Of a stretch of 64,000 nucleotides of DNA, positions 36,245 to 47,746 are shown one piece after another. The stretch is from Pelomyxa schiedti (lineage: Eukaryota > Evosea > Pelobiontida > Pelomyxidae). The stretch spans positions 88,011 to 152,010 of the forward strand of contig JAHLWZ010000022.1 of NCBI GenBank assembly GCA_020536535.1. Reading direction: 5' to 3'. The position numbers were made by a program, and so were the translations under genes. The notes under the pieces are model-generated. The model did no database searches, was not told where the DNA came from, and saw nothing but the letters and a program-made list of their open reading frames with translations. Position 1 is the stretch's first letter. Every line of letters begins with the position of its first letter.

Positions 36245-39200
36245 ATGTCGGGGCACAGCGTCAGGGATATCCTGGTAGGCGCGGGGATCGACGTAAGTGC
36301 GCTCGATGCCCTTAATTTCGATATGGACGAAACTCCAGTGGCAGCGTTCCTGCAACAGCTGGACGAGAACAAGGACTACGTTGACGCGTCGCTGTATTCC
36401 TCGGTGTGTTCCACCTTGTCGCGCTTCGCCGCTTCTGTCAACGATCTTCACCTCAAGTTGCAAGGTTGTTGGGTTTTCCTGGTACCTTGGACTCACTTGC
36501 AAAAGAAATTGGATTGGGTGAAGCTGAAGAGTCTGTGTGCAAAGCCTTGAGGATGGGTGAAAAGCCGTGCACATTGGTTGGATTGAGGGAGGCTCCTTTG
36601 GCAATTTTCCAGGACTCAGGCTGTAAACTTGGGTGGAGTCTCAAATTGCAAAGGCGAGCAGTGCCAAGCAGTGACCCAGGGGGTACCCCTTGTTCTAAGT
36701 TGAAGGGTTTTCCCCCTGTGCTGTTCAAGGCGGGATTCCAGGACTTGGAAGACCTCCTTCCTTTTAATGCTGAAACCTTGATACAATCAGTGAAGATGCC
36801 AAAAAAAACAGCTGTGAATGTGTTAGAGAATGCAAAGAACATATTATTGCCATCCCCTGCATCATCAACCGCCTTTCCATGCATGTTGGAACAAGTGAGC
36901 AATGAACCCCACCACCTGATGACACTGGTACAGTTGGAGGAGTCAGTGCACAAAGTTCAGCTTCTGGGACAAAATGTGCTCTCTCTTGCCAACAAAATTC
37001 TGGGAGAGCCTTGTACAGCAGATGGTGAGTTTATCGACTTCGACAAGCTGGATAGATCCAGGTGTATTATACTCGGATTCTTTGGGGATCTGCAAACTGT
37101 GACGCAGTTCTTGATGCGAACAGGTGCCTTTTCTCCTGTCACGGAACTCCCTGTCAAACAAACCGGGATTCACGCGTTTATCACTCGTTTTGCACCAAAC
37201 TCCCGTATGCAGGGCATAGGGGTGATGATCCTCGTTTTTATTCCAGCAGCAGAAAGCTTTTCCAATGTTCAAATTTCTGACCCTGCATGCTACTTCCTGC
37301 GATTTTATTACAGCCTGTGCGACAGGATTTTCTTTGTCTTGTCCGGGAGAATGATTGAAGAACTCCAACAGCAGAGCCCCATCTCCCAGGAATCAAGGCT
37401 AATACAATGTGAGATTCAAGAGAACAGTATCCAAGAGCGATGCGAGATACAGAAGGGTTTTACTTGCTCTCTCCCCCCTCCAAATAAAGCCCCCTGGATG
37501 ATGTGCAAGGGCAGTCACACAGTGGGGTTTGTAAATTGGGAGGAAGTCTCCTCAAAAACAGAGTTTGTGCCTGCCACTGGCAACATTGATCTTTCTTCCT
37601 TCAAACAGCAACTGTTGTCCATCCTTAATGGCCGTGATTTGTACACCGATAACCTCACTTTTGAGCAAAAGTTTCAGCTGCTTAATTTTTGTAACCACTT
37701 TGCCATGTGTGAGTTTGAAGGTTGGAAACAAAGACGACTTAATTGGATAATGGGGCAGGTGGAGATACGAATGAGGACGCACCTTGGCTCCTACTTGCCC
37801 AAGGAATGGTTGCAGCCGCCAATGTCCAAAAATGCTTTACCGCGAGAGATCAGTGAGGATATCGTACCCACCTGCTTGGATAAATACGCTCATGAGGTTG
37901 CAGCCCTATTGGAACAAAACTCTCTTGGGAAGTCAGTGTCGGCAACAAGTCGAGAATCGGGCTGGTTTCACCGTATAAGGAGTGTTTCAGGATCCCAAAC
38001 ATCCCTAACACCTTCCGAAACACTGGAGGCAACAGGTACCCTGGCACCCCAGAACCTGCAGCGACGAATTGAAGTCCTTATCAAAAAAATCAAAGATGAT
38101 GTGTCGAGCAACCCTTCTGACTATTATGCAGCTTGGTCAAAAGAGGTTTCTTCTCAAATTGAGAAAGCAATTGCAAAGGAATTTCCATCCAGCAACGCCA
38201 AAAAAGCCCGCATCACAAAGTTAAGCCCGGACCACAGCGGCCGGAATGTTGATCTTGGTGTTCTCGTTGAAAAAGAGGAAGCTGCGCACCTAGAAATCAC
38301 AGTGATAGAAATGGGGGCAGAGAGGATCACCGACTTTTCCTGCGCATCTTTCACTCAACCTCGGCGTTTTTCTTCTCGTCTGGCAACTGTCCTGGGTGGG
38401 TTTTTATTGCCTTCAAATAACATCATGCTTGTGGGAACAGAGAGATCCCAGGACGATCCAAATTTGGCCATTTCTATTCCTCATGAAGGGCGTTTCGAGT
38501 CCTTCTGGACTCTGAAGAGGAGGGCATCTGGTTGTGTTTTTAATTTCTGTGGATCCACAAGGGTGTTTATTGTGGCCTATCCTCCACCAATTGCCAGTGT
38601 GCACGCCCTGATGTTCAATGACTCCTACACAAGTTATCAAATATTGGGGTCTTCCTCTTTTTTGGGAGACCCAATGTTCTCCAAGTTGTCTGGAGTTATC
38701 CCTGTTCCAGGAGGACGCAAAGTGATGCTGCTATTTCCAAGTGCAACTAAGCTTCACGACTTAGAAAATCACGATAGTTGCGACTTGAAAGTCAATGGAA
38801 GGCCTTTGCTTATTGATCACGACTGTTTTGTAACGCTTGCACAAATGGAGGTTTCTGGACCATGTGGAGCAGGTGAGAACACTCGGATTTCTGTGAGGAG
38901 TTTCACGAGCAGTAGCTCTGAACTCCACTGTGATACCACCTTGCTCAATCCACAGCTTTTTGGCTCAACGATCCTCGTGGATTTTTGTATGGGTGGCAAA
39001 TTGGTGAGACATATAATCCAATATAATGCCAGTGAGAACCGCATTTCTGCAGTCATGTGTGATGCCCAGGTGAAACGCACAGAGTTCACAATGCACAGCT
39101 CAAAAATGGTTTCAAGTCCGCAACTTTCTCGTCCTATCCTGGATTACCTTTACTTGATGTTTGACAAATTTCCAATCACAGCAGTTTGTGACACAAATGA

Positions 39201-42200
39201 GCACTGCAAACCGTGCAAGCTGATGGTAGTGGTACCAACACTGACACCTGAGATAAACACCCTGGTATCAAAGAGCCTTCAGAAACTACAGACTTTGCTC
39301 TCTCGCCTATTCAAGAGTGGCTGGGAAAGGGCAGCTGAATTCTTTTCGAATCACATCACTTGTGGCATTGAGGAGGGATGGAATGAGTCGGACTGTTTGG
39401 AGCCGAGTGGTTGTGGATGGTGGCTCAAGACTCTTATATCCCAAGTTCCAATCCAGATTGCTCGAGTCGACAACAACTGCTTGGAGATTATGGATAATGG
39501 TGTTGTCCAGAAGCAACGCACAATTGGAAACAAAGACCAGCATGATGTCGCTCTCGAAATTTCCTTTGGACTGCTCGAGTCAATTTTTGCATCATCCGCA
39601 AGAAAGCCAGTGTTTGTTGTCACATCCATGGGCAAGCAAAGCACTGGGAAAAGTTATGTTCTCAACCACCTCTTGGGTGTTCTCTTCGATATTTCGGGAG
39701 GAAGGTGCACAAACGGCTGCTGGATGAGTGTGCGTGAAAAGTCTGATCGGTTAATTGTTGCCTTGGATTTTGAGGGTCTGTGCTCCTTGGAGAGGTCCAC
39801 GGAAGAGGACCTTCTCCTCTCAGTTTTAAATGCCGCTGTCTCAAACTTGACTCTTTTCCGGACTGAATTGAATATTGACCGGGAAACAGAACATATGTTC
39901 CAAAAGTTTCAGCAGGGGATCGGCCTAGTGAAAGGAGATGAGAAACTCTTCAAAGGGTTCTTTGCTCTGATGGCCAAAGATGTTCAAGAAAGGGACATAA
40001 GCAGCTTAGTTTCGGAGTTTGCATCCAAATTCCGTGGAATAATCGCACAGAACCAGGGGAATAATTTTCTGACACGCATGTTTTCTGGACAGTTTGACTT
40101 TATACTGTGTCACCAACTCGGTACATACGAGTATAATGAAAGCTTGGAAATGTGCAATGCACTCCTTGCGAAACGAACTTCGCAGTTCCTGGGCGCCGAG
40201 TTCGTAGATGAGATTAAATTATTATTAGCCAAACTTAATTTGAAGGACTGGTCTTCACTTGTCGGGCAGGACTTGAAAATTACTCTTAAAAAGCTACAAA
40301 ATGGGCTACCTTCAGCTATGTCTTATGGGAGAACCAAATTTACAAGTCCTGCTGGGCAGCTTCCAAATTTCCTGACCAGAGATGTTATTTCTTGTGTGGA
40401 AACCGGAGTGGTTTCTGAAATAAGAATTCCTATCTCACATTTTAATCTTAACACAACGGAAGAGACAGATTTACTTCGGATACGAGACGAGTTAAAGGCT
40501 CAATTTGAAAAGTACTTTCCAAAAACCAAACAGTCAGATCCATTCCTTTGGCATGAGCAATTCAAGCAGTTTGTTGCTCTTGTTATAGAAATCCGCAAGA
40601 ACCATGTGAACATGTGGATCAGTTCCAACATAAAGGAAGAATGGACAAAAGACCCAAATGTTATTGCATTCCAGACCGAAGTGTCACGTGACATGCAACA
40701 ACTGGATGCACTGGCACTTTGCACGGATACTTGTGATAACTGTGGATTGCCTTGCTTGCTTCTAGCTCCACATTCGGGCAACCACGACTGCTGTGGGTCT
40801 CACCACTGCGAAGACCACTGTGTTAACTGCAATGAGCTTGGGGAAAAAACCCAATGTGTCTACACAGCTGCCCATAGTGGGGCCCACGACTGCGGGCAGG
40901 GTCATACATGCAATAAAACCTGCCAACTCTACTACAAAGATGGTTGCAACAAATTCTGCAGTCTCCCCCTTAACCACGAGGGTCACTGCAAGTGCAGTGC
41001 CAAGAGTCACACGTGTGGTGAGCCTTGCTCGGCAGTGGGTCCGGAAGGGCAACCTTGCACACAACGCTGCAAACTTGACTATATGAACCACGAACTACAC
41101 AATTGTGGGATGGATAAGTGCTTGCACACTTGTTTCTTCCCCAATTGTGGCAAGACATGTGCCTCTCACCACTTTCATGGAAATGAAAACTCCACTAAAG
41201 AGACCCACTTATGTGCCGACGCTCACAGATGTCCAGAGATCTGCAACCAAGATGGCTGTTGCGAGGTCGAGTACGTTCAAAAGCCAGTTCTGTTCCGTAT
41301 TAAGGCAAACATCGAGTACGATACAATCACTGTACCGGAGCAAAGGAAACTACCTTGTTGTGCAATGATACCTGCAGGGAAATTGACACACGGTGACAGT
41401 CATAGACACAGTGAGCACTCCCCTCATCTCTGCCTTGAGTTGTGCCCAGCCTGTGGCTACAACTGCACTCTACCGTTTGGGCACCCGGGGAGACACAATA
41501 CCGACCATGGCCAAATGGTACATGCACACTTTGTTTCAACAGAAAACGGCATTGAGCGACACGGGCAAGTATACTGCGCTGGAGAAACGGGATGGGCAGA
41601 AATGTGCCGTACGTTTTGTGTTGAAGGTGGAAGGGGGCATATCCACGTACTCCCATGCAAGTCCAACACCATCTGCTCAAGGGGAGAAGAAGGCCTACGA
41701 CACGCCGTTGTGCAGTACAACCCAGATCCAGGCTCTCCAAAGGATGAACTCACCCACGAAAAGTACTGGGATTTCATCAACTTTGTGGATCCGTGCACAC
41801 CAGAGCAGATTCAGGCGTCCAAACGGTGCCCTCACACATGTTGCAATTACCATGGAGACAAGTGTTTACTTCCGCTGTGGCATCCCCCGTGCCCTCTCAA
41901 CCAAGGCAGAAAGACTATTTTCATGGACCAAGTGGGTTATGCTTTGCAAGATGGGCACCTGTTCAGCCATCTGCACGGACCTCCACAAGACTTGCATGTG
42001 GTTTTTTGTCTTGATAGGTCCACTTCGATGCAAAATTCTTGGTACTCTGTTGCGATTGCGGGGTATCAAAACGCTTGGCAGGCACTTGTGGACAGTGTGA
42101 AGGGTTATATTCGGCTACGAGACAATCCAAATGATTTGTACAGCTTTGTCTTCTTCTCTGGACAAGTGGATTGTGTACTAGCACCGTGTACACGTGAGGA

Positions 42201-42675
42201 AGCACTCGAATTTGAATCAAAGTTTTCTGACCCCTTTGGTGAGGAAACATCGTTTTCCCCTGCATTGACCCGGTGTCACAAAGTGCTACAAACTACAAAT
42301 TGGTTTTTGTTTTCCTTCTCATGCTTCCTTCTTAACAGTCAATAAAGGGAAGAATTTTCGGCACAGCTTATTGTAATCTCTGATGGAGGTGACAGCACAG
42401 GGCAGGAAGAGCTCTGTGCAATAGCCAACGAATTCAAAGGCTCACTGCAAATCTACTGCATCAGTATTGGTGGCCTCCTGGCAACCAGGAAAATGAAAGC
42501 CCTGGCAGGCACTGTTGGAGAGCACCACAACGCAGAAATTCCACAACTGGTGGAAACTCTAGCCACAATAGCCAGCATCCCACCACCAAATGTTGCTTTA
42601 ATGCCCAACTTTATGCCAACCCCCACAAACCCCACTGCCACACAAAGGACAAATAGCACCCAGAGGCATTTTTAA
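36245..42675 (+). CDS. Giant VLIG/GBP-like GTPase with Cys-rich and VWA domains, copy 2
   Basis: Exons 36245-36464, 36506-42302 and 42348-42675 give 2114 residues. It is collinear with copy 1 at 8170-14796 over its whole length and shares both intron positions. The start MSGHSVRDILVGAG follows an A-rich leader. The P-loop GKQSTGKSYVLNHLLG lies near residue 1114 with ALDFEGLCSLE downstream, and this core is almost unchanged between copies. The Cys/His-rich segment spans about 40.7-41.9 kb. The VWA domain carries CLDRSTSM and LIVISDGGDSTG. The main differences from copy 1 are in the first 70 residues, scattered positions in the Cys-rich part, and the C-terminal tail, which lacks poly-Thr. The last intron (42303-42347) reads through AACAG because using it would bring an in-frame TAA; the AAAG 11 bases further restores the frame. 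Probably cytosolic; function unknown. Confidence 0.86.
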
Positions 42676-43398
42676 AAAATAAAGGGTTTTCTTTGTTAGC
42701 GGTATGGATAGAAATAGAACTTTAGATGATCAACATGATGGCCGCGAAGCTAATGCGCGGGAATGGAATCCACAGATTGATCACGTCGGCACCGACATCA
42801 AGGATCGCGCCGAGACAGCAACGAAATCCACGACGGCGTCACCGAACGACGTTAGCCGCAGAACACCGCACCACCGCACGAGAAAAGTCGCGCGCTCTTA
42901 AGCCGAACCAAAATTGTTTAATTATGGCCAAAGTCGAATAGAAAAACATTATTCATCTTGCTTGTTTCTAACCGTTAGAGCGGGATGGATAAAATCTTCT
43001 TCATCACTGAACATAATTCCCAACTCCCCAGGCTCTCCAAGAAAAGAAGTGGATGGAAGCACTCAAAAACAACTTCCTCTGTGTGGACTCCTCTCCCTCG
43101 TTCTGCCACTACCCACTCCGCAATGTAATGATTGTCGTGGCTTGTGTAGTATCTGAGTGTTGTTCTCGGACTCCGTTTTAGAACCAAAAAGGCAAAAAAT
43201 TGTTAGTGCGGGGGGAAGGCTGTCAAAATTTTTTCGAAAAATTTTAGCAGCTGTGGTTCTTCACAGAAACTTCCAGTTGGGGGCGAACGTGCTTGTATTC
43301 TACTGAATCACACATTACGCAGTTCTTTTTGGTAGTAGTACTGATTTCATACTAAGCCAACAGTGGTTTGTGTATTGAAAAAGATGATGTGCTTTTAC
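42676..43398. other. Intergenic region, only short doubtful ORFs
   Basis: About 720 bases between the convergent ends of the second giant GTPase gene and the GPI-type gene. It holds plus-strand ORFs of 60-80 codons near 42704-42941 and 42914-43156. They have no recognisable domain, mutual overlap in different frames, and no supporting splice structure. I see no tRNA-like fold. Confidence 0.45.
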
Positions 43399-46300
43399 CT
43401 AACAACTCAAGAACAGACCAGCAAACAGCCCCCCCAACACTATCATTGTCCAACCAGGGAAGCCCATTCCGGCACTACTAGTGCTCGCCTTATTGCCGGC
43501 ACTGCTGGAGCTCACCTTATTGCAATATTGGGAGAAGTAGTTCCCTTCGGAATCTTGGTAACAATTCTCTGAAAGTGATTCTGTGCTGGATACAATGGAC
43601 AACTCAGAACAAGATTTCTGGTCTGAGCAACTCGAACTGCATTGGTGAAACTGACAAAAAGAGTGAATTTGAATATATATATAATCTTATATGTATATAA
43701 GATTAACATTGGGAAAGGGAGAGAGAAAAGAAGACCTACAGTAACACTTGCAGCTGAATCTGAAGCAATACATGAGAAATATGAACTCTTTGTGCCATCA
43801 TCAGAGTTAACACACTCGGGTGCCATAATTATAATCGAGGCTGGTTCCTGTGCTCCACACTCCTCAACATAGTACGTAGTGACTATCGGGCTAATGCAAA
43901 AGATGAGTGAAGTTGTGTGCCAGCTGAAGTGAATATTTACTTGTCCCAATAACTTTCTGGAGAAACAAACTCAGTTGCGCAATACATCTTTGTAAGAAAT
44001 CCGTCTACTACTGCTTCAAATTCAACGCAATCTGTACTCCACTCTGCTGCAACTTCAATAAGGGCATCTTTCACTGTCCACACAATTAGATGGAAAAGTA
44101 TGGAATACTGGGGGCGGAGACCAACCTGTGGAACTGGCAGCATATTTCTCTATGGTTTGGTATGCGGGGTTGGAATTACAGACCAATGTGAAGTATGAGT
44201 TTTCTTCCGTTGAATACCAACAGTGCTCAGCACTACTGGGAGAATCTGACTCTATCCAGGTATTGACTGAGGGTAATGTGTCTTCACAATCAGTTCCATC
44301 ATGGGTTGCCCACTGGATGGGAAAAAACCGTGTTAAGGCAATTATTTTTTTAAACAAAGGTACCAGGAGTCTGGCGCCATTAATATTATTGCTGCAATTG
44401 AAGAGAAAGCTCTCAGGTAATGCTTCATGATTGACACATGAGGGGTTGAAAGATGTAACACTTTTCCTCACTGAAATATCACACGAAGAAGAACCATCAC
44501 CAAAGATGCTGAGGACATAAGCCCTGGTGCATTTGAACATCAAGGCATTAAAAGTACACACAACATACTCTGACCAGTCACTGTAAGCATTTGGCTCCTC
44601 AGTAACACAATACCACTCCTCCACCATGTGAGTAGTTTGGTAATTCCAGCCCAACAAACCCCTTGAATTGCATTCATCAGTGTAATCACTGTATTTTCTA
44701 ATCATCAGGTAACTGGTGTTGTCTGCAAAATCGGTTAGTTATTTAGTGTCATATTGATGATGGCACTTGCTGTAGTTTGTTTTATGTTATGTACAGTAAC
44801 GTGGACTCACTTGTGTTGGAGGCGAACTGCTCAATCACTTGGTAGCCACTTTCACTTCCACAAAAAAGTTGGAAAAATGTTCCGTCATTGTAGTAATCAG
44901 AATAACAGTAGTCTATCTTGCTAAAGTTGCTTTTCAACTGGCCATCCCATAATTCGTATACTGTGCACAAATCCATACAATTATCATAACTGGAACCACA
45001 GTGGTACATCTAATTATCCCATCCCCCCAACCAATGTTAGTACAAGAAACAGAAGAGGTTAAGTACCACAGCAGCACCATCATCCTGATTTTTACTGCAC
45101 CCAAAGATCCAGTTTGTCCCATCGCGAGTGTCAGTCACGCATCCAGGATTGAAGGAGACCCACCAGTTTGCATTGATTGTGCAAGCATTGTCAAGATACT
45201 TGAAGGAATAAATTGCACTGAGGAAAGAGTTTTTTTAGGGAGAAGAAGCGTCATATTTATTGTAACAAAGAAATTGATGCTACTCACTTGCTCCAGTAGT
45301 CTTGTGGCATAGATGAAGTATTATAACAGTGCCATACCTCAAAGAAGTCGCCAGTACTGTCGGTCTGATCCACACAGGTGTTACTATAGTATCCTTCTGC
45401 ATACAGTAGTGATTCCGGCTCTGTTTGAGTTTGAGTTCATGGTGTTAAAAAAAAAGGGAAGGAGCAATGTGAATACTGTTGGTATCAGAGGCATAATATT
45501 CCACAATTTGCCACGCTGGATTGTAGGGACTGCAGTACATAGTGAAGTATTCAGTAGTGCTGTCATCATAGTAATAACAATATTTTTCATCACCAGAACC
45601 AGAAGATGATGCAATAATGCTGCTGGTACAGGTTCCACAGTGAGAATCACACGCATACATCTGTGAACTGTAAGAAAGGAAAACGAAGAAGTAATGGAAA
45701 GGGAATGAAGCAACGCACATCAAGTTCCACACTCACAGCACTCTGCTGGTTGCAGTGATAGTACCACGCATTATTGGAAATTGTGTCATTCGTGCAATCA
45801 GGGGTCATTATGCTGGCCCAAATTGGCTCCACTGAGCACCTTGAGTCCAGTGGAGAGTAAAAAAGTAGTAGAAGACCCCTTTTGAGGGTAAAAAAATGCT
45901 GAGTCGTCATCCAAAGGGGCTCGGGAAAAAGCAGTGTTACATACTCTTGAATGGTGTCAGTCAAGACCGGTTTGGAGTCACTGCAAGTCCACGATGCCTG
46001 AAGAGAACTACCTTCAGAAATGACACGTGTCCAACAGTTATCAGCCCACCATTGGTCAACAGCAATGTACGTGCTTAAAGCGTTTGTGGGGTGGTGGTAC
46101 ACAGTCTGCCAACCCTCGGAAAGTGTTCCATCTGTCAGTTGGTACCATGTATTTGGGTGGTTCCAAATGTGATCATAAAAGCACATTGGGGCTTTGCTTG
46201 GTTTATTATTAGTCAGCGGAAGAAAGTCCGTGTAAATTGCGTCCCCTTTCAGGCATGAACCCCATAATACAGAGTCATCCAAGAGCTTGCAGTTAAAATC

Positions 46301-47498
46301 AAAAGAGAAAACAAACAAACAAAAAGAATACTTTCAAAGTTCCTTTGGACAAGTCATGGTCAAATGCATACGCATGGCCCCCATCGATGTGGCAAGCGTC
46401 ATCCCAAACAAAAGTGGATCGAGGATCGCCGGAACAAGTGTAGTCATTCTGACTATAGTAATACACAACAAGGGTACTGGTTTTTGTGTGATTTATCAAT
46501 GCCATAACCATAAAATTATGATGTGGAAAATGTATATTGGTTTTATTGCGAACTTACTGGGAGGGAACAAGCTGAAAAGGTTGTGGTTCAGTATCTGAGC
46601 AGGACCACACCTCGGTGAAATCATTTCCAAACACACATGCGGCAGCAAGACAGTAATCACTGTTGGGTAATGAAGATTTCCATAAGAAAGAAAGGGAAAG
46701 AAAAGTCATACGTATAATAGAACTGATAGCCCAAGAAGAAATCTATATTACATTGCTCTGCAAAGAAGAAAGTACAGGTGAAAATAAAGAAGATACGGAA
46801 ATGTAAGTTACCATACGCAGCCTCTTCATTGCTGTAGCTAATAAGTTGCCATCCAGGTGTCGCTCTGGAAGCATTGCACGTCAGCCTCCACCACACACCA
46901 GACAACGATGCCGAAGAGATACACCCAGCTAAATTCAAGTCAACATTCTCGGGTGTTGTCGGCAATGCCGCAGTTTCGTCAGTGAACAACCCGTCATCGC
47001 AGAACAGTCCATTGTAACTCTGCATTATACCAGAGTCCCTCTCACACTCCCACCAGTTATAGTCATCATTCACATCTTGCAGACACATGTTGGCCCCAAA
47101 CACCGTGTAGCCAGTGATATTCCTTGTGCAGCCGTCGCCATTGTACTTCGTGATGAGGTGGTATCTGGTGGGCCCCGTTAGAAGAAAACAGTACAATCAA
47201 AAAAACAAGCTCACTGAGAAAAGAAAGAGTTCACTGCTGGCGGGTGGGCCTCATCATAACAGTCGACCACGAAGTTCCAGTTGGAGGAGTGTGTGCAGGT
47301 TGAAAGCTGGAGGCACCCCTGTCCGAGGACCATGTCCACCCAGGTCAGAGTGGAGCACTGGAGCCCGTTGAAGTAGTCGTTGTCGTACACGTAGTACTTG
47401 TATACGGACCACTCCAGCGACGTGGCAGGAGTGGGCAGCTGGGTGAAAAGGAAGAAGGAACTGAGGAGGAGGTAGGTAGCGAATTGTGGCACTTTCAT
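43399..47498 (-). CDS. Secreted Cys-rich repeat protein, probably GPI-anchored
   Basis: Multi-exon gene; the first exon starts at 47498 and the stop is at 43399. It opens with a signal peptide (MKVPQFATYLLLSSFFLFTQ). The first intron uses GTGAGC after SFFSQ and joins to YHLITKYNGDGC. The body is made of roughly 100-residue Cys/Trp/Tyr-rich units with a recurring closing motif: TPGWQLISYSNEEA, NPAWQIVEYYASDT, SGYQVIEQFASNTSE, NPAYQTIEKYAASST. Each follows a Cys and a hydrophobic strand such as YFTMYC or FFQLFC. At least five such units are visible. The end is a Ser/Ala/Gly-rich stretch (STSSAG) followed by a hydrophobic tail GWTMIVLGGLFAGLFLSC with no cytosolic residues after it, which fits a GPI-anchor signal. 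I do not recognise the repeat. A surface or adhesion role is inferred from topology only. I did not fix every internal junction. Confidence 0.72.
43684..43703. repeat. Near-perfect palindrome in an intron
   Basis: Two 9-base inverted arms, ATCTTATAT and ATATAAGAT, separated by GT. It lies in an intron of the GPI-type gene in a TA-rich stretch and is probably low-complexity chance. Confidence 0.6.
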
Positions 47499-47746
47499 GT
47501 ACTGTTTAATTGGTTTTCTGATTGTCTGTTGGTACTGCAAAACCTCCCATAAAAAGCTCGTGCAAGTTGGTCTGAGTTGGAATGCGATAGAATTTCCTAC
47601 AACTTGTTTTTGATTTGGTTTGATGTTCTTCTCACCCTTGGAGAGAGTGGGAGATGCGCTTGTGGGATTCAGACACACAGTGGAGGAGTGTAACTGCCAG
47701 CTCTCCCACAGCAGTCGAGACGCTTCTTGTGAGGAAGTGGCCGAAA

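Noticed and set aside
42704-43156. Small plus-strand ORFs as genes
   Set aside because: Short, overlapping in different frames, without domains or splice structure.
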